Source of the DNA: Treponema vincentii F0403
GTDB lineage: Bacteria; Spirochaetota; Spirochaetia; Treponematales; Treponemataceae
Assembly (NCBI RefSeq): GCF_000412995.1
Contig: NZ_KE332512.1
Location: 1,185,847-1,249,846 of the forward strand
DNA length: 64,000 nt
Direction: 5' to 3'
In this document: positions 15,531 to 24,285 of the stretch, piece after piece
How positions within the stretch are numbered: the first letter of the stretch is position 1
Layout: each line of letters opens with the position of its first letter
Translations under genes and position numbers: made by a program
The notes under the pieces: generated by a model
What the model saw: only the letters and a program-made list of their open reading frames with translations
What the model was told of the DNA's origin: nothing
Database searches by the model: none

Positions 15531-18128
15531 ATGGACTGCCGTATACAAGAAATAATGTTATTATCGGTTATGAGTAAAGGTAAAGAAGAATGTATGCAGC
15601 ACGATAAAAAAAGGCGTCCACGCCATATCAGCATCAAAGGAGCGCGGGTACATAATTTGAAAAATATCGATGTGGATATTCCGCTTGAAATGCTAGTTGC
15701 TATTGCGGGTGTATCCGGTTCCGGTAAATCTTCGCTGGCGCTGGGAACGCTGTATGCCGAAGGTTCCAGACGGTATTTGGAAGCGCTGTCTACATATACC
15801 AGACGAAGAATTACACAGAGCGGCCGGGCGGATATCGATGAGATACACCATATTCCTGCTGCACTTGCCCTGCATCAAAGACCGGGTATTCCCGGAGTGC
15901 GCAGCACGTTCGGTACCGCTTCGGAACTATTGAATAGTCTGCGATTGATGTTTTCCCGGCTCGGCAGCCATGTATGTCCGAACGGGCACCGCACACCGGC
16001 GAGTATGGCGGTCGCGCTGATGCAGCCGATTGTCTGTCCCGTATGCGGTGAATCGTTTTACGGTCCCGGTGCGGAAGCCATGGCATTTAATTCGGACGGC
16101 GCATGTCCGGTCTGCAGCGGCACGGGCATGGTGCGCGAAGTGGATGACAGTACACTGGTGCCCGATGAAAGCCTCTCCATCGAGGACGGAGCCGTGTTGC
16201 CGTGGAAGCTTTTCGGGCTTATTGCGATGCCGAAAACCGTAGCCGAACTTGGAGTGCGCATCGACGTGCCGTTTTCCGAACTTACCGAAGAAGAGCGGCA
16301 CACCGTCTTTGCAGGCGAAGAAACCAAAAAGATGATAGTATGGCATTCCAAAAACGGCAAAGTGTTTGAACTGAATTGCACCTACTATAATGCACACCGC
16401 GCTGCCGAAAATGCGCTGCATAATGTCGAATCGGAAAAGGGCTTGGATAAAATCCGCAAATTCTTACGTGAGGCGCCGTGCCCGGAGTGCAAAGGAACGC
16501 GGCTCTCAAAAGCCGTCAGAGCGACAACACTTGCAGGTAAAAATCTTGCCGAAGCGACGGCGCTGACACTTGACGAATTGCTCCAATGGGTGGATATCGT
16601 TCCCGCAACGCTGCCTCCGGAGATGCGTCCGATGGCGTTGAGCATTATCGGCTCGTTGACGGATAATGCACGGCGGCTGAAAGACCTCGGTCTCGGCTAC
16701 CTTTCGCTCGACCGCGCAAGCAGCACGCTTTCTACGGGAGAGCGGCAGCGGGTACAGCTTGCACGTGCCGTCCGCAACGAAACACTGGGCGTTTTGTATG
16801 TGCTGGACGAACCGAGCATCGGTTTGCATCCATCTAATATCGACGGTTTAATGGAAGTCGTCAACAGTTTAATCGCGGACGGCAATTCCGTTGTGCTGGT
16901 TGACCACGATGTACATGTGTTAAAGCGTGCGGATTATATAATCGAAATGGGACCGCTTGCCGGAAACGAGGGCGGAACCGTCATCGCACAGGGTAGCGTC
17001 GAAGAAATTGCGCAAAATCCTGCTTCAAAGATTGCAGGCTTTATCACGGAAACGGAAACCGTTCTGACGCGGAAACGTGCAGCAAAAAAAGATTTGTTTG
17101 CAAACGGAACTATTCATCTGGAAACAGAGCAGATTCATACGGTACATGCGCTGAAGGTAGATATTCCTAAGGGTAGGCTTACGGCAGTAACAGGCGTCTC
17201 CGGTTCGGGTAAAACGACCCTCGTGCTGGAAAACCTTATCCCCGCGCTGCAGGCGGCCGCCGGAGGGAACAAAGTTCCGCCGCATGTTTCAAAGATTTCG
17301 GCTGAAGGAATTACGCGGGTAAATCTCATCGATGCAGCGCCTATCGGCATAAATGTCCGATCCACCATTGCAACATACAGCGGCATATCGGATGATTTAC
17401 GCAAACTATTTGCGGGAACAAAGGCGGCAAAAGAAAAAAAACTTACTGCGAGTGAATTCTCATACAATACCGGAACACTCCGCTGTCCAACCTGTGACGG
17501 AACAGGACAAATATCGCTCGACGTACAATTTCTGCCGGATGTTACCATCACGTGCCCCGATTGCGGCGGCTCCCGTTTCGGCAAAGAAGCCGAGTCGATA
17601 TTATGGACACCTAAAAAATCGGAACAAAGCTATTCGCTTCCGGAGCTTATGCGCATGACGGTACGCAAAGCGCTTCCCGTGTTTTCAGCTTCCGGCGTGC
17701 ACAAGATAGCGGAAAATCTTTCGGTTTTACAGAACTTGGGACTCGGCTATCTGACACTTGGTGAAGATACCCCTGCTCTTTCGGGCGGGGAAGCGCAGCG
17801 GCTCAAACTTGCCGCCGAAATGGGAAAAACGCAAAACGATGCAGTGTTCGTATTTGATGAACCGACAATCGGACTGCACCCGCTTGACGTACAAGTGCTG
17901 CTCGGCGTATTTCACCGGCTTGTGAAAGCGGGCGCAACCGTTGTCGTCATCGAGCACGACCTCGATGTTATTGCAAACAGCGATTACATCATTGATATGG
18001 GGCCGGGTGGAGGCGCAGCTGGGGGAAAAATCGTCGCATACGGAACACCTGAAGAAATTACCCAAAATCCCGCCAGTATTACCGGCCGGTATCTTGCAGA
18101 GGTTTTGAAATATGGAGTGATACAATAA
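15531..18128 (+). CDS. UvrA-like ATPase (UvrA paralogue)
   Basis: An 865-residue protein with two ABC-type ATPase modules in UvrA arrangement. Walker A motifs are at residues 60-67 (GVSGSGKS) and 555-562 (GVSGSGKT); signature sequences are LSTGERQRVQLARA and LSGGEAQRLKLAAE; zinc-finger cysteines are CPVC...CPVC and CPTC...CPDC. It is about 75 residues shorter than typical UvrA (about 940) and diverges in the middle of the first module, as in UvrA2-type paralogues that are linked to drug tolerance more than to general excision repair. It probably binds damaged or drug-bound DNA. Start at ATG 15531 (GAGAGGAATAGAGAG upstream) is preferred; ATG 15594 is an alternative. Confidence 0.85.
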   Translation: MDCRIQEIMLLSVMSKGKEECMQHDKKRRPRHISIKGARVHNLKNIDVDIPLEMLVAIAGVSGSGKSSLALGTLYAEGSRRYLEALSTYTRRRITQSGRADIDEIHHIPAALALHQRPGIPGVRSTFGTASELLNSLRLMFSRLGSHVCPNGHRTPASMAVALMQPIVCPVCGESFYGPGAEAMAFNSDGACPVCSGTGMVREVDDSTLVPDESLSIEDGAVLPWKLFGLIAMPKTVAELGVRIDVPFSELTEEERHTVFAGEETKKMIVWHSKNGKVFELNCTYYNAHRAAENALHNVESEKGLDKIRKFLREAPCPECKGTRLSKAVRATTLAGKNLAEATALTLDELLQWVDIVPATLPPEMRPMALSIIGSLTDNARRLKDLGLGYLSLDRASSTLSTGERQRVQLARAVRNETLGVLYVLDEPSIGLHPSNIDGLMEVVNSLIADGNSVVLVDHDVHVLKRADYIIEMGPLAGNEGGTVIAQGSVEEIAQNPASKIAGFITETETVLTRKRAAKKDLFANGTIHLETEQIHTVHALKVDIPKGRLTAVTGVSGSGKTTLVLENLIPALQAAAGGNKVPPHVSKISAEGITRVNLIDAAPIGINVRSTIATYSGISDDLRKLFAGTKAAKEKKLTASEFSYNTGTLRCPTCDGTGQISLDVQFLPDVTITCPDCGGSRFGKEAESILWTPKKSEQSYSLPELMRMTVRKALPVFSASGVHKIAENLSVLQNLGLGYLTLGEDTPALSGGEAQRLKLAAEMGKTQNDAVFVFDEPTIGLHPLDVQVLLGVFHRLVKAGATVVVIEHDLDVIANSDYIIDMGPGGGAAGGKIVAYGTPEEITQNPASITGRYLAEVLKYGVIQ

Positions 18129-18208
18129 AAACCACTCATTTTCAATCTAAACTGCCCCATCATAACACCTTCCATCGTTTCACCCTCATAACGCCACGCT
18201 CCAAAATA

Positions 18209-18263
18209 TTGACAGGAAAAAATCCCCGTACTAATATACCAGTGGTATATACCGATGGTATAT
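18209..18263 (+). promoter_or_regulatory. Promoter with two overlapping TetR operators
   Basis: TTGACA (18209-18214), 17-base spacer, TAATAT (18232-18237). Two perfect palindromes overlap the -10 and the start site: ATATACC-AGT-GGTATAT at 18234-18250 and ATATACC-GAT-GGTATAT at 18247-18263, sharing four bases. The layout implies repression of the TetR gene, and of the ABC/ECF operon after it, by two dimers bound side by side. Confidence 0.75.
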
Positions 18264-18281
18264 TAAATGAAGGAAAGATAT

Positions 18282-18896
18282 ATGAGCATATCGGAAACGC
18301 AGAGAAAAATGCTGGAAGTAGGTAAAAAGGAATTTTTAGCAAAAGGATTTAAAGACGCATCTTTGCGGAAAATCGTAGCGGAGGCGGGGTTTACGAAGGG
18401 GGCATTCTACGGCTATTACCCGGATAAAGCCGCATTATTTGAAGCGCTTGTTTCGGAAGCGGCAGACGGATTGGTGAATATGTTCAAGGCTGCTCAGGAT
18501 GCACATCTTGATTTGATTCCTTCAGGAGATACTGCCAAAAGTAGAGAATTGTCAACGGAGTATTTAAGACATTTCATAAGCTATGTTTATGATCATTTTG
18601 ATGAATTTAAACTTGTACTTTGCTGTGCGGAAGGGACAAAATACGAGAATTATACCCATGAACTTGTGGAGCTTGAGGTAGAACGTGCAGAAAAATATTA
18701 CAGACTTCTGCGGAAAAAAAATAAAATTAAAGGAAGCGTCAGTCGTGAACTTCATCACATGATTACCAGCGCGTACTTTACGGCAGCGTTTGAAACGGTG
18801 GTTCACGATATGACGAGGAAAAAGGCTATGGGGTATATTGAAGAGCTTGCAGCTTTCTTTAATTCGGGCTGGGACGGAATTTTAAAGCTTGTATAA
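18282..18896 (+). CDS. TetR/AcrR-family transcriptional regulator
   Basis: A 204-residue repressor. The N-terminal HTH has the TetR pattern (KMLEVGKKEFLAKGFKDASL, RKIVAEAGFTKGAFYGYYPDK ending in F-x-Y-x-x-K). The C-terminal helical ligand and dimer domain follows. It lies 41 bases upstream of two ABC transporter genes, and operator-like palindromes overlap its promoter, so it very likely represses itself and the operon. The start is ATG 18282 behind GAAGGAAA; the ATG at 18267 has no ribosome binding site. The inducer is unknown; metal or siderophore status would fit the transporters. Confidence 0.88.
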   Translation: MSISETQRKMLEVGKKEFLAKGFKDASLRKIVAEAGFTKGAFYGYYPDKAALFEALVSEAADGLVNMFKAAQDAHLDLIPSGDTAKSRELSTEYLRHFISYVYDHFDEFKLVLCCAEGTKYENYTHELVELEVERAEKYYRLLRKKNKIKGSVSRELHHMITSAYFTAAFETVVHDMTRKKAMGYIEELAAFFNSGWDGILKLV

Positions 18897-18937
18897 AGGC
18901 ATCTTAAAAAAAGTCGGTAAGAAGGAGAAAAAATATC

Positions 18938-20677
18938 GTGAGTAAAAAAGAGAATAGCTCAAAAGAAAGCTCGATAAAACAGCTGCTTGCCTTTGCAACA
19001 TCATGCAAAAATTTGCTTGTCAGTGCCGTTATTTTGGCGGTTCTGGGAGCGGTGGCGGGCGTTATACCGTATCTTGCGGTGTCTAAAATCATTATCGCTT
19101 TATGTGCGAAAGATTATAATATGCGTATCATCGTTGCAATGGCGGTAATTGCACTTGCAGGTTATCTGATGCAGCTCGGATGTTCAACCTTATCTACGAT
19201 ACGCTCGCATCGTGCGGCATTCACCGTATTAAAAAATATTCGTATGCAGCTGACAGCAAAGCTTGCTCGTGTTCCGATGGGCTTTGTGCTGGATACTCCC
19301 TCCGGAAAATTTAAGACAATGCTGGTTGATACGGTAGAGAAACTGGAACTGCCGCTTGCTCATATAATACCGGAACTTACCGCAAATTTGCTTGTACCGG
19401 TTTTAATGTTTGTCTACTTCTTTGTTCTGAATTGGAAGCTGGCTCTTATCGCATTTGCAACATTTCCCATAGGACTTATTTGTTACATGGGTATGATGAA
19501 AGATTATGAAAAACGCTACGCTAAAGTTCTGACTGCCGGTAAAAATATGGACGCAGCCACAGTAGAATATATCGGCGGAATTGAGGTTATTAAAGCTTTT
19601 AATCAAAGCAGTACCTCGTATCGCAAATATGCGGAAGCCGTAAAAGAAAACGAAGTTTCAAAAAAAGAATGGTTCAAATTAACAAACCCGTATTATGCAG
19701 CGGGACTTGCCATCGCTCCGGCAAGCCTTTTGGGCGTATTACCGCTTGGCAGTTTGTTTTTTATACAAGGTACGTTATCTTCCGGAAATTTCATATCGTG
19801 TATCATCTTATCTCTCGGTCTTATCGCTCCGCTCATTCAGGCATTGCGCTATACCGACAGCCTTGCAATGGTGGATTCCACCGTCAAAGAAATTGCAAAA
19901 CTTTTGGAGACAGATGAAATAAACCGGCCTCAGGAAAATGTTCCGCTGGAAGGAAATCAAATAGTATTTTCATCTGTCAGTTTTTCGTATGGAGATACGG
20001 AAGTTTTGCATGATCTTACCTTTCAAACCGTACCGGATGGAATGACCGCTATTGTAGGACCTTCAGGTTCCGGTAAATCTACGGTTGCACGGTTGATTGC
20101 ATCTTTCTGGGAGGCAAGCGGCGGTGAAGTGATTATCGGCGGTTATCCGGTACGGAATATTCCCCTTTCACAAGTGATGGATTATGTCTCGTATGTTTCG
20201 CAAGATAACTATCTCTTTCATCTGTCTATCAAAGAAAATATCAGAATAGGAAAACCGGATGCTACGGAGGAAGAAATTGTGCAGGCGGCGAAAAGGGCAA
20301 GCTGTCATGAATTTATTACATCACTTCCGAATGGTTACGACACGATAGCAGGCGACGGCGGCAACAATCTTTCAGGCGGAGAAAAACAGCGTATCGCAAT
20401 CGCAAGAGCAATATTAAAAAACAGTCCTATCATTATTCTGGATGAAGCAACCGCTTTTACCGATCCTGAAAATGAAGCGGTGATTCAACGTTCCATCGGA
20501 GAACTGATTAGCGGCAAGACCTTGATCGTCATCGCTCATAGATTATCCACGATCACAATGGCAGACAAAATTATCGTAATGAATCAAGGAAAGATAGAAG
20601 CCCAAGGACGGCATGAAGAACTCTTGGAAACCTGTTCACTGTATCATAAACTATGGGAAGCACATGGGTATCTCTAA
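18938..20677 (+). CDS. ABC transporter, fused permease/ATPase (first half of a heterodimer)
   Basis: A 579-residue half-transporter: six transmembrane helices (about 20-300) and a nucleotide-binding domain. Walker A is G374-PSGSGK380-ST, the signature is LSGGEKQRIAIARA, Walker B is IIILDEATAF, and the H-loop is AHRLST. It resembles the IrtA/YbtP group, which form heterodimers with the next gene product and in known cases import siderophore complexes despite an exporter fold. Walker B continues ATAFTDPENE instead of the usual ATASVDPENE. Start is GTG after GAAGGAG. A strong hairpin overlaps the stop codon. Confidence 0.87.
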   Translation: MSKKENSSKESSIKQLLAFATSCKNLLVSAVILAVLGAVAGVIPYLAVSKIIIALCAKDYNMRIIVAMAVIALAGYLMQLGCSTLSTIRSHRAAFTVLKNIRMQLTAKLARVPMGFVLDTPSGKFKTMLVDTVEKLELPLAHIIPELTANLLVPVLMFVYFFVLNWKLALIAFATFPIGLICYMGMMKDYEKRYAKVLTAGKNMDAATVEYIGGIEVIKAFNQSSTSYRKYAEAVKENEVSKKEWFKLTNPYYAAGLAIAPASLLGVLPLGSLFFIQGTLSSGNFISCIILSLGLIAPLIQALRYTDSLAMVDSTVKEIAKLLETDEINRPQENVPLEGNQIVFSSVSFSYGDTEVLHDLTFQTVPDGMTAIVGPSGSGKSTVARLIASFWEASGGEVIIGGYPVRNIPLSQVMDYVSYVSQDNYLFHLSIKENIRIGKPDATEEEIVQAAKRASCHEFITSLPNGYDTIAGDGGNNLSGGEKQRIAIARAILKNSPIIILDEATAFTDPENEAVIQRSIGELISGKTLIVIAHRLSTITMADKIIVMNQGKIEAQGRHEELLETCSLYHKLWEAHGYL

Positions 20678-20704
20678 AAACTCGGTCAGCTTTTAGAGAT
20701 ACCC
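20666..20704 (+). promoter_or_regulatory. 14-bp stem hairpin covering the stop codon of the first ABC gene
   Basis: GGGTATCTCTAAAA (20666-20679) and TTTTAGAGATACCC (20691-20704) are perfectly complementary with an 11-base loop. The stop TAA is inside the left arm. There is no T run after it, so it is more likely an mRNA processing/stability or coupling element between the two ABC genes than a terminator. Confidence 0.65.
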
Positions 20705-20726
20705 GACGGAAAGGAGGATATACAAC

Positions 20727-22490
20727 ATGCTTAAAATGTTCAAACGCTTGCTTGAATTTGCAGGCACTGAAAAAAGAAAACTGATACTGTCTTTTGTTTT
20801 TCATATATGCCATTCGTTTTTTGAAATGCTCCCTATTATGGCAATTTTAACCGTATTAACGGGGATATTATCATCTACTGAGGGGAGCGCTATGCCTCAC
20901 CGCGTAATTTGGGTATCATTCGGAATTATGATCCTGAGTGTTATCGGTAAAATTATTTTTATCAATGTATCTTCCGTACAAAGGACGTTGGGAAGTTTTG
21001 CTATGTGTTCAAATTGGCGCATGGAACTCGGTGAAAAATTAAAACGTGCGCCAATGGGATATTTTAGCGAACATCGTCTGGGCGATATTACCGCTGCCGC
21101 AACGACCACACTCGGTGATCTTGAAACAAGCGCGGTAACTATACTGGAAACCGTGGCAGGCGGATTTGTACATGCGGTTATCATCGGTTTGTGGCTTTTA
21201 ATCTATGAATGGAGAATAGGGCTTTTAATGTTTGCGGGGCTTCTGATTTCAAGCCTTGTATATAAAAAAACGCAGACAGCGGGAGAAAAATATGCTCCGC
21301 GCAGGCAGGCGGCACAGGCGGGGCTTGTAACCGGAATACTCGAATATATCCAAGGAATGGGTGTGGTAAGAGCTTTTGGTCTTTATGAACAATCCGGCAA
21401 AGCGGTAGATGCCGCCATTTATGAAAGTGCAGAATCGAATATCGTTCTGGAAAGAGTGTTTTCAGGATTGGCAGCAGCCTTTCAAATGGTATTTAAGTTC
21501 ATCCGGGCGGCAATCTTAATCATAGTACCGTATCTTTTGATTCATGGAGAAATCACTGCACCCAAATGTCTGCTGCTGACGATTGCAAGCTTTATGATTT
21601 ATTCTACAGTGGAACTTGCCGGAAGTACGGCGGCCGTAGCAAGAGCGGTAGACGCATCGCTTAACAGGCTTGATGAAATATCCGAAATACCGCTTTTAGA
21701 TGAAAACGGCAAAGCGCTTACTCCCGCTTGTTACGATATCGTGGTTCGGAATGTGTCTTTTTCATATAACGGCAAAGAAGTTATACACGATGTGAGCTTT
21801 CAAGTTCCGCAAAAAACCGGCTGCGCGATTGTAGGTTCTTCCGGTTCCGGAAAGACGACGCTGTGCAGTTTAATTGCGAGATTTTGGGATGTCGATAACG
21901 GTGAGATTTTGCTCGGCGGTATTAATGTAAAGGAGTATACCTGCGACACTCTTTTGAAAAATTTTTCAATCGTATTTCAGCACGTTTATTTATTTGAAGA
22001 TACGATTGAAAATAATATAAAATTCGGAAAACCGAATGCGACAATGGACGAGGTGATCTTTGCTGCAAAAAAAGCCTGCTGTCATGATTTTATCTCCGCA
22101 CTTCCGAACGGCTATCGGACACAAGTCGGAGAAGGCGGAGCTACGTTATCGGGAGGAGAAAAGCAGCGTATTTCCATCGCGAGAGCGATTTTAAAAGATG
22201 CTCCGATTGTAATTTTAGATGAAGCGACTGCCAGTGTGGATCCTGAAAATGAACAGGAATTACAGAAGGCAATCGATGAACTGACAAAGAATAAAACGTT
22301 GATTATCATTGCCCACCGTTTGAATACCGTCCGAAAAGCGGAACAAATTCTTGTTATTGATGATGGAAGTATCGTGCAGAGAGGGACGCACAGTGAACTG
22401 ATGGCTCAAGAGGGGGTTTACAGACGATTTGTAAATATTCGAGAAGAAGCCATCGGATGGAAAATAGGTGAGAACGCAGCAAAACTTTAG
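20727..22490 (+). CDS. ABC transporter, fused permease/ATPase (second half of a heterodimer)
   Basis: A 587-residue partner of the preceding gene product, resembling IrtB/YbtQ. It has six helices in the first 310 residues, Walker A G370-SSGSGK376-TT, signature LSGGEKQRISIARA, Walker B PIVILDEATASVDPENE and H-loop AHRLNT. Both halves keep all catalytic elements, so this pair is intact, unlike the related copies at 44-47 kb. It starts at ATG behind AAAGGAGG, 22 bases after the hairpin. The downstream MptD-type and EcfT genes suggest a larger ABC/ECF uptake cassette. Confidence 0.87.
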   Translation: MLKMFKRLLEFAGTEKRKLILSFVFHICHSFFEMLPIMAILTVLTGILSSTEGSAMPHRVIWVSFGIMILSVIGKIIFINVSSVQRTLGSFAMCSNWRMELGEKLKRAPMGYFSEHRLGDITAAATTTLGDLETSAVTILETVAGGFVHAVIIGLWLLIYEWRIGLLMFAGLLISSLVYKKTQTAGEKYAPRRQAAQAGLVTGILEYIQGMGVVRAFGLYEQSGKAVDAAIYESAESNIVLERVFSGLAAAFQMVFKFIRAAILIIVPYLLIHGEITAPKCLLLTIASFMIYSTVELAGSTAAVARAVDASLNRLDEISEIPLLDENGKALTPACYDIVVRNVSFSYNGKEVIHDVSFQVPQKTGCAIVGSSGSGKTTLCSLIARFWDVDNGEILLGGINVKEYTCDTLLKNFSIVFQHVYLFEDTIENNIKFGKPNATMDEVIFAAKKACCHDFISALPNGYRTQVGEGGATLSGGEKQRISIARAILKDAPIVILDEATASVDPENEQELQKAIDELTKNKTLIIIAHRLNTVRKAEQILVIDDGSIVQRGTHSELMAQEGVYRRFVNIREEAIGWKIGENAAKL

Positions 22491-22548
22491 GCATGAACGG
22501 AGAAAAGTGTGATTTTTGCTTTTATTCTAAATCATAAAGGGGGTATAT

Positions 22549-23004
22549 ATGAATGATCAAAACGGTTTTGAAAAAAAAGGATTATCGGTAAAGGTTCGGA
22601 AACGCTGGAGCATTACCATACTCGGCATTATTATGGGGCTGCTCTTTTTTGTTACCGGAATGCATTGGTCGATGGCGCTTGGAAATATCGCAATGGGCAT
22701 TATTGCCGATATCATTGCAGGACTCGGCGGATATACCAATAAAAAGGTAAACGCGCTTTCGTATATGGTTCTGATGCTTGCCAATACCTATACCTATCTT
22801 ATTTTCTTTATCGATCCTGCAGGATGGACACAAGCGATGCTCAAAAAGGGAACGGATGCCTCTTATATCGAAACGATGAACGCATCGGCGACAGGGTGGA
22901 TGCCTGCGGTAATTATCGGAGGAACACTGCTTACAGCGGCATTCAGTGCATGGGTCGGCGGGAAAATGCTGAAAAAACAATTTGAAAAGGCGGGGGTGCT
23001 GTAA
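22549..23004 (+). CDS. MptD-family ECF transporter S-component, N-terminally truncated
   Basis: A 151-residue membrane protein. From about residue 17 it aligns with residues from about 60 onward of the related copy at 41719 (VRKRW here, VRRFG there), and shares the C-terminal pattern of a long helix ending in GGKMLKKQFEK. The first two membrane helices of the family are missing and replaced by a short polar start. The S-component would give substrate specificity to an energy-coupling-factor transporter. It starts at ATG behind AAAGGGGG and may still be translated, but function is doubtful. Confidence 0.7.
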   Translation: MNDQNGFEKKGLSVKVRKRWSITILGIIMGLLFFVTGMHWSMALGNIAMGIIADIIAGLGGYTNKKVNALSYMVLMLANTYTYLIFFIDPAGWTQAMLKKGTDASYIETMNASATGWMPAVIIGGTLLTAAFSAWVGGKMLKKQFEKAGVL

Positions 23005-23199
23005 TTCATAATTGGTAATGAGGAATCTTCCGCATTTTTAAAGCTGTTGATGAATCCTTTGCGTGCTCTGTAGTTCTCCTGCGGTAGAATTGAAAAACTG
23101 CTCAAGATTGCTAAGAGCACAAAAGAGAAAATACAGGACTTCTTGTTTTTTAGGAGTTAATAGGTTATATTGTGAGTAAGGAATGTAAGGAGCCTTGAT

Positions 23200-23448
23200 A
23201 TGGAATTAGCTAAAGTAACGTCAAAAGGTCAAATAACAATTCCTCTGACGATAAGGAAAGCTTTGCAGTTGAAAACGGGAGATAAAGTATTTTTTGAAGA
23301 AAATCAAGGAAAATTCTACATCACAAACGCTTCTTTGATTGCATTGGCGAATATTCAAAGGCAGATGTCAACTACAGCAGAAAATGCAGACTTTAAGTCG
23401 GAAGAAGATGTCGTAGCCTATATCAAAGCATTGCGAAAGAATCGATGA
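23200..23448 (+). CDS. Type II antitoxin, AbrB/MazE (SpoVT) family
   Basis: An 82-residue antitoxin. The swapped-hairpin AbrB DNA-binding domain is at residues 4-45 (AKVTSKGQITIPLTIRKALQ, then LKTGDKVFFEENQGK). The acidic tail (SEEDVVAYIKALRKNR) is likely to bind the PIN toxin encoded next. The stop overlaps the toxin start (ATGA). The pair sits between the S-component and EcfT genes of the ABC/ECF cassette, so it looks like an insertion into that operon. Confidence 0.87.
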   Translation: MELAKVTSKGQITIPLTIRKALQLKTGDKVFFEENQGKFYITNASLIALANIQRQMSTTAENADFKSEEDVVAYIKALRKNR

Positions 23449-23846
23449 GAGTTTTTGTAGATGCCAATGTCATAATTTCAGCGATATTATTTCCTAACGG
23501 AAAAACAGCATTTGTCTTTTCTCATCTACTTGAAAAGCATACGGTAATAATATCGTCATACACAAAATATGAATGCCGCGAAGTTTTTGAAAAGAAGTTC
23601 CCCGCACAAATGGATTTACTTGATGCATTTTTTGAAGGCATTAGCTATGAGAAATTTCAAAGTCCCGAAAAATACGATGAAACAAAATATCCCAGAATTC
23701 GTGATATAAGAGATTTGCCTGTATTGGTTTCAGCAATATTGTCAGACTCGGATGTTTTGATAACAGGTGATAAAGATTTTGAAGAAGTTAAAATTGATAA
23801 GCCGTTGATTTTTAGCCCGACAAAATATTATGAATTGATAAATTAA
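23445..23846 (+). CDS. PIN-domain ribonuclease toxin
   Basis: A 133-residue PIN-domain protein of the PIN_3-like group. Acidic positions are D6 (RVFVDANVIISA), E in YTKYECREVFE, D in IRDLPVLVSA and D in LITGDKDF. It is expected to be an RNase held in check by the AbrB-type antitoxin encoded immediately upstream with a 4-base overlap. Target is unknown. Confidence 0.87.
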   Translation: MRVFVDANVIISAILFPNGKTAFVFSHLLEKHTVIISSYTKYECREVFEKKFPAQMDLLDAFFEGISYEKFQSPEKYDETKYPRIRDIRDLPVLVSAILSDSDVLITGDKDFEEVKIDKPLIFSPTKYYELIN

Positions 23847-23871
23847 GGATTATGGTATCGAGGATGTTTTT

Positions 23872-24285
23872 GTGGAAAAACGAGTAAGCTTTATTTTTGA
23901 TCCGCGGACAAAGCTTTTTATACTACTGCTGTGCGTGATTGCCGCCTCAATTTCTCCGTCCCTTGAGTATAACCTCGGCTTGGTTCTGCTGGTCGGGATA
24001 ACGGGTATGCTGTGCGGGAAACGGCGGAGTGCAGTTATCGGGATAGCGGGATATGTGCTGCTGTATGCGCTCACGATATGGGCTGCCGGTATGACGGGAA
24101 CACTGAAAACAACGCTGCTTGCAGCCTTTGGGCTGTTTCATAAGGTGTACGCCTGCGGAATGATGGGCGGTTTGCTTATTTCATCGACAAAGGTGAATGC
24201 ATTTATGTCGGCACTGAATCGTCTCCGTAGCTTATTTCACCGCTTCCCTCAACTTTGTCAGCAGCGCATCGCTTTTCATAAATGA
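23872..24285 (+). pseudogene. Energy-coupling factor transmembrane protein EcfT, 3'-truncated
   Basis: The first 118 codons match EcfT/CbiQ: FDPRTKLFILLLCVIAASIS, GKRRSAVIGIAGYVLLY, then GLLISSTKVNAFMSALNRL. The family continues for another 100 residues, including the two Ala-Arg-Gly coupling motifs that bind the ATPases; here the similarity stops at about 24226, exactly where the convergent hsdM gene begins. The remaining frame (RSLFHRFPQL...) is antisense hsdM sequence. The cassette's ATPase genes are missing. Start is GTG after GAGGA. Confidence 0.8.

Noticed and set aside
24232-24285. C-terminal 18 codons of the ecfT frame as real protein
   Set aside because: They are antisense to hsdM and do not match EcfT; treated as read-through after truncation.
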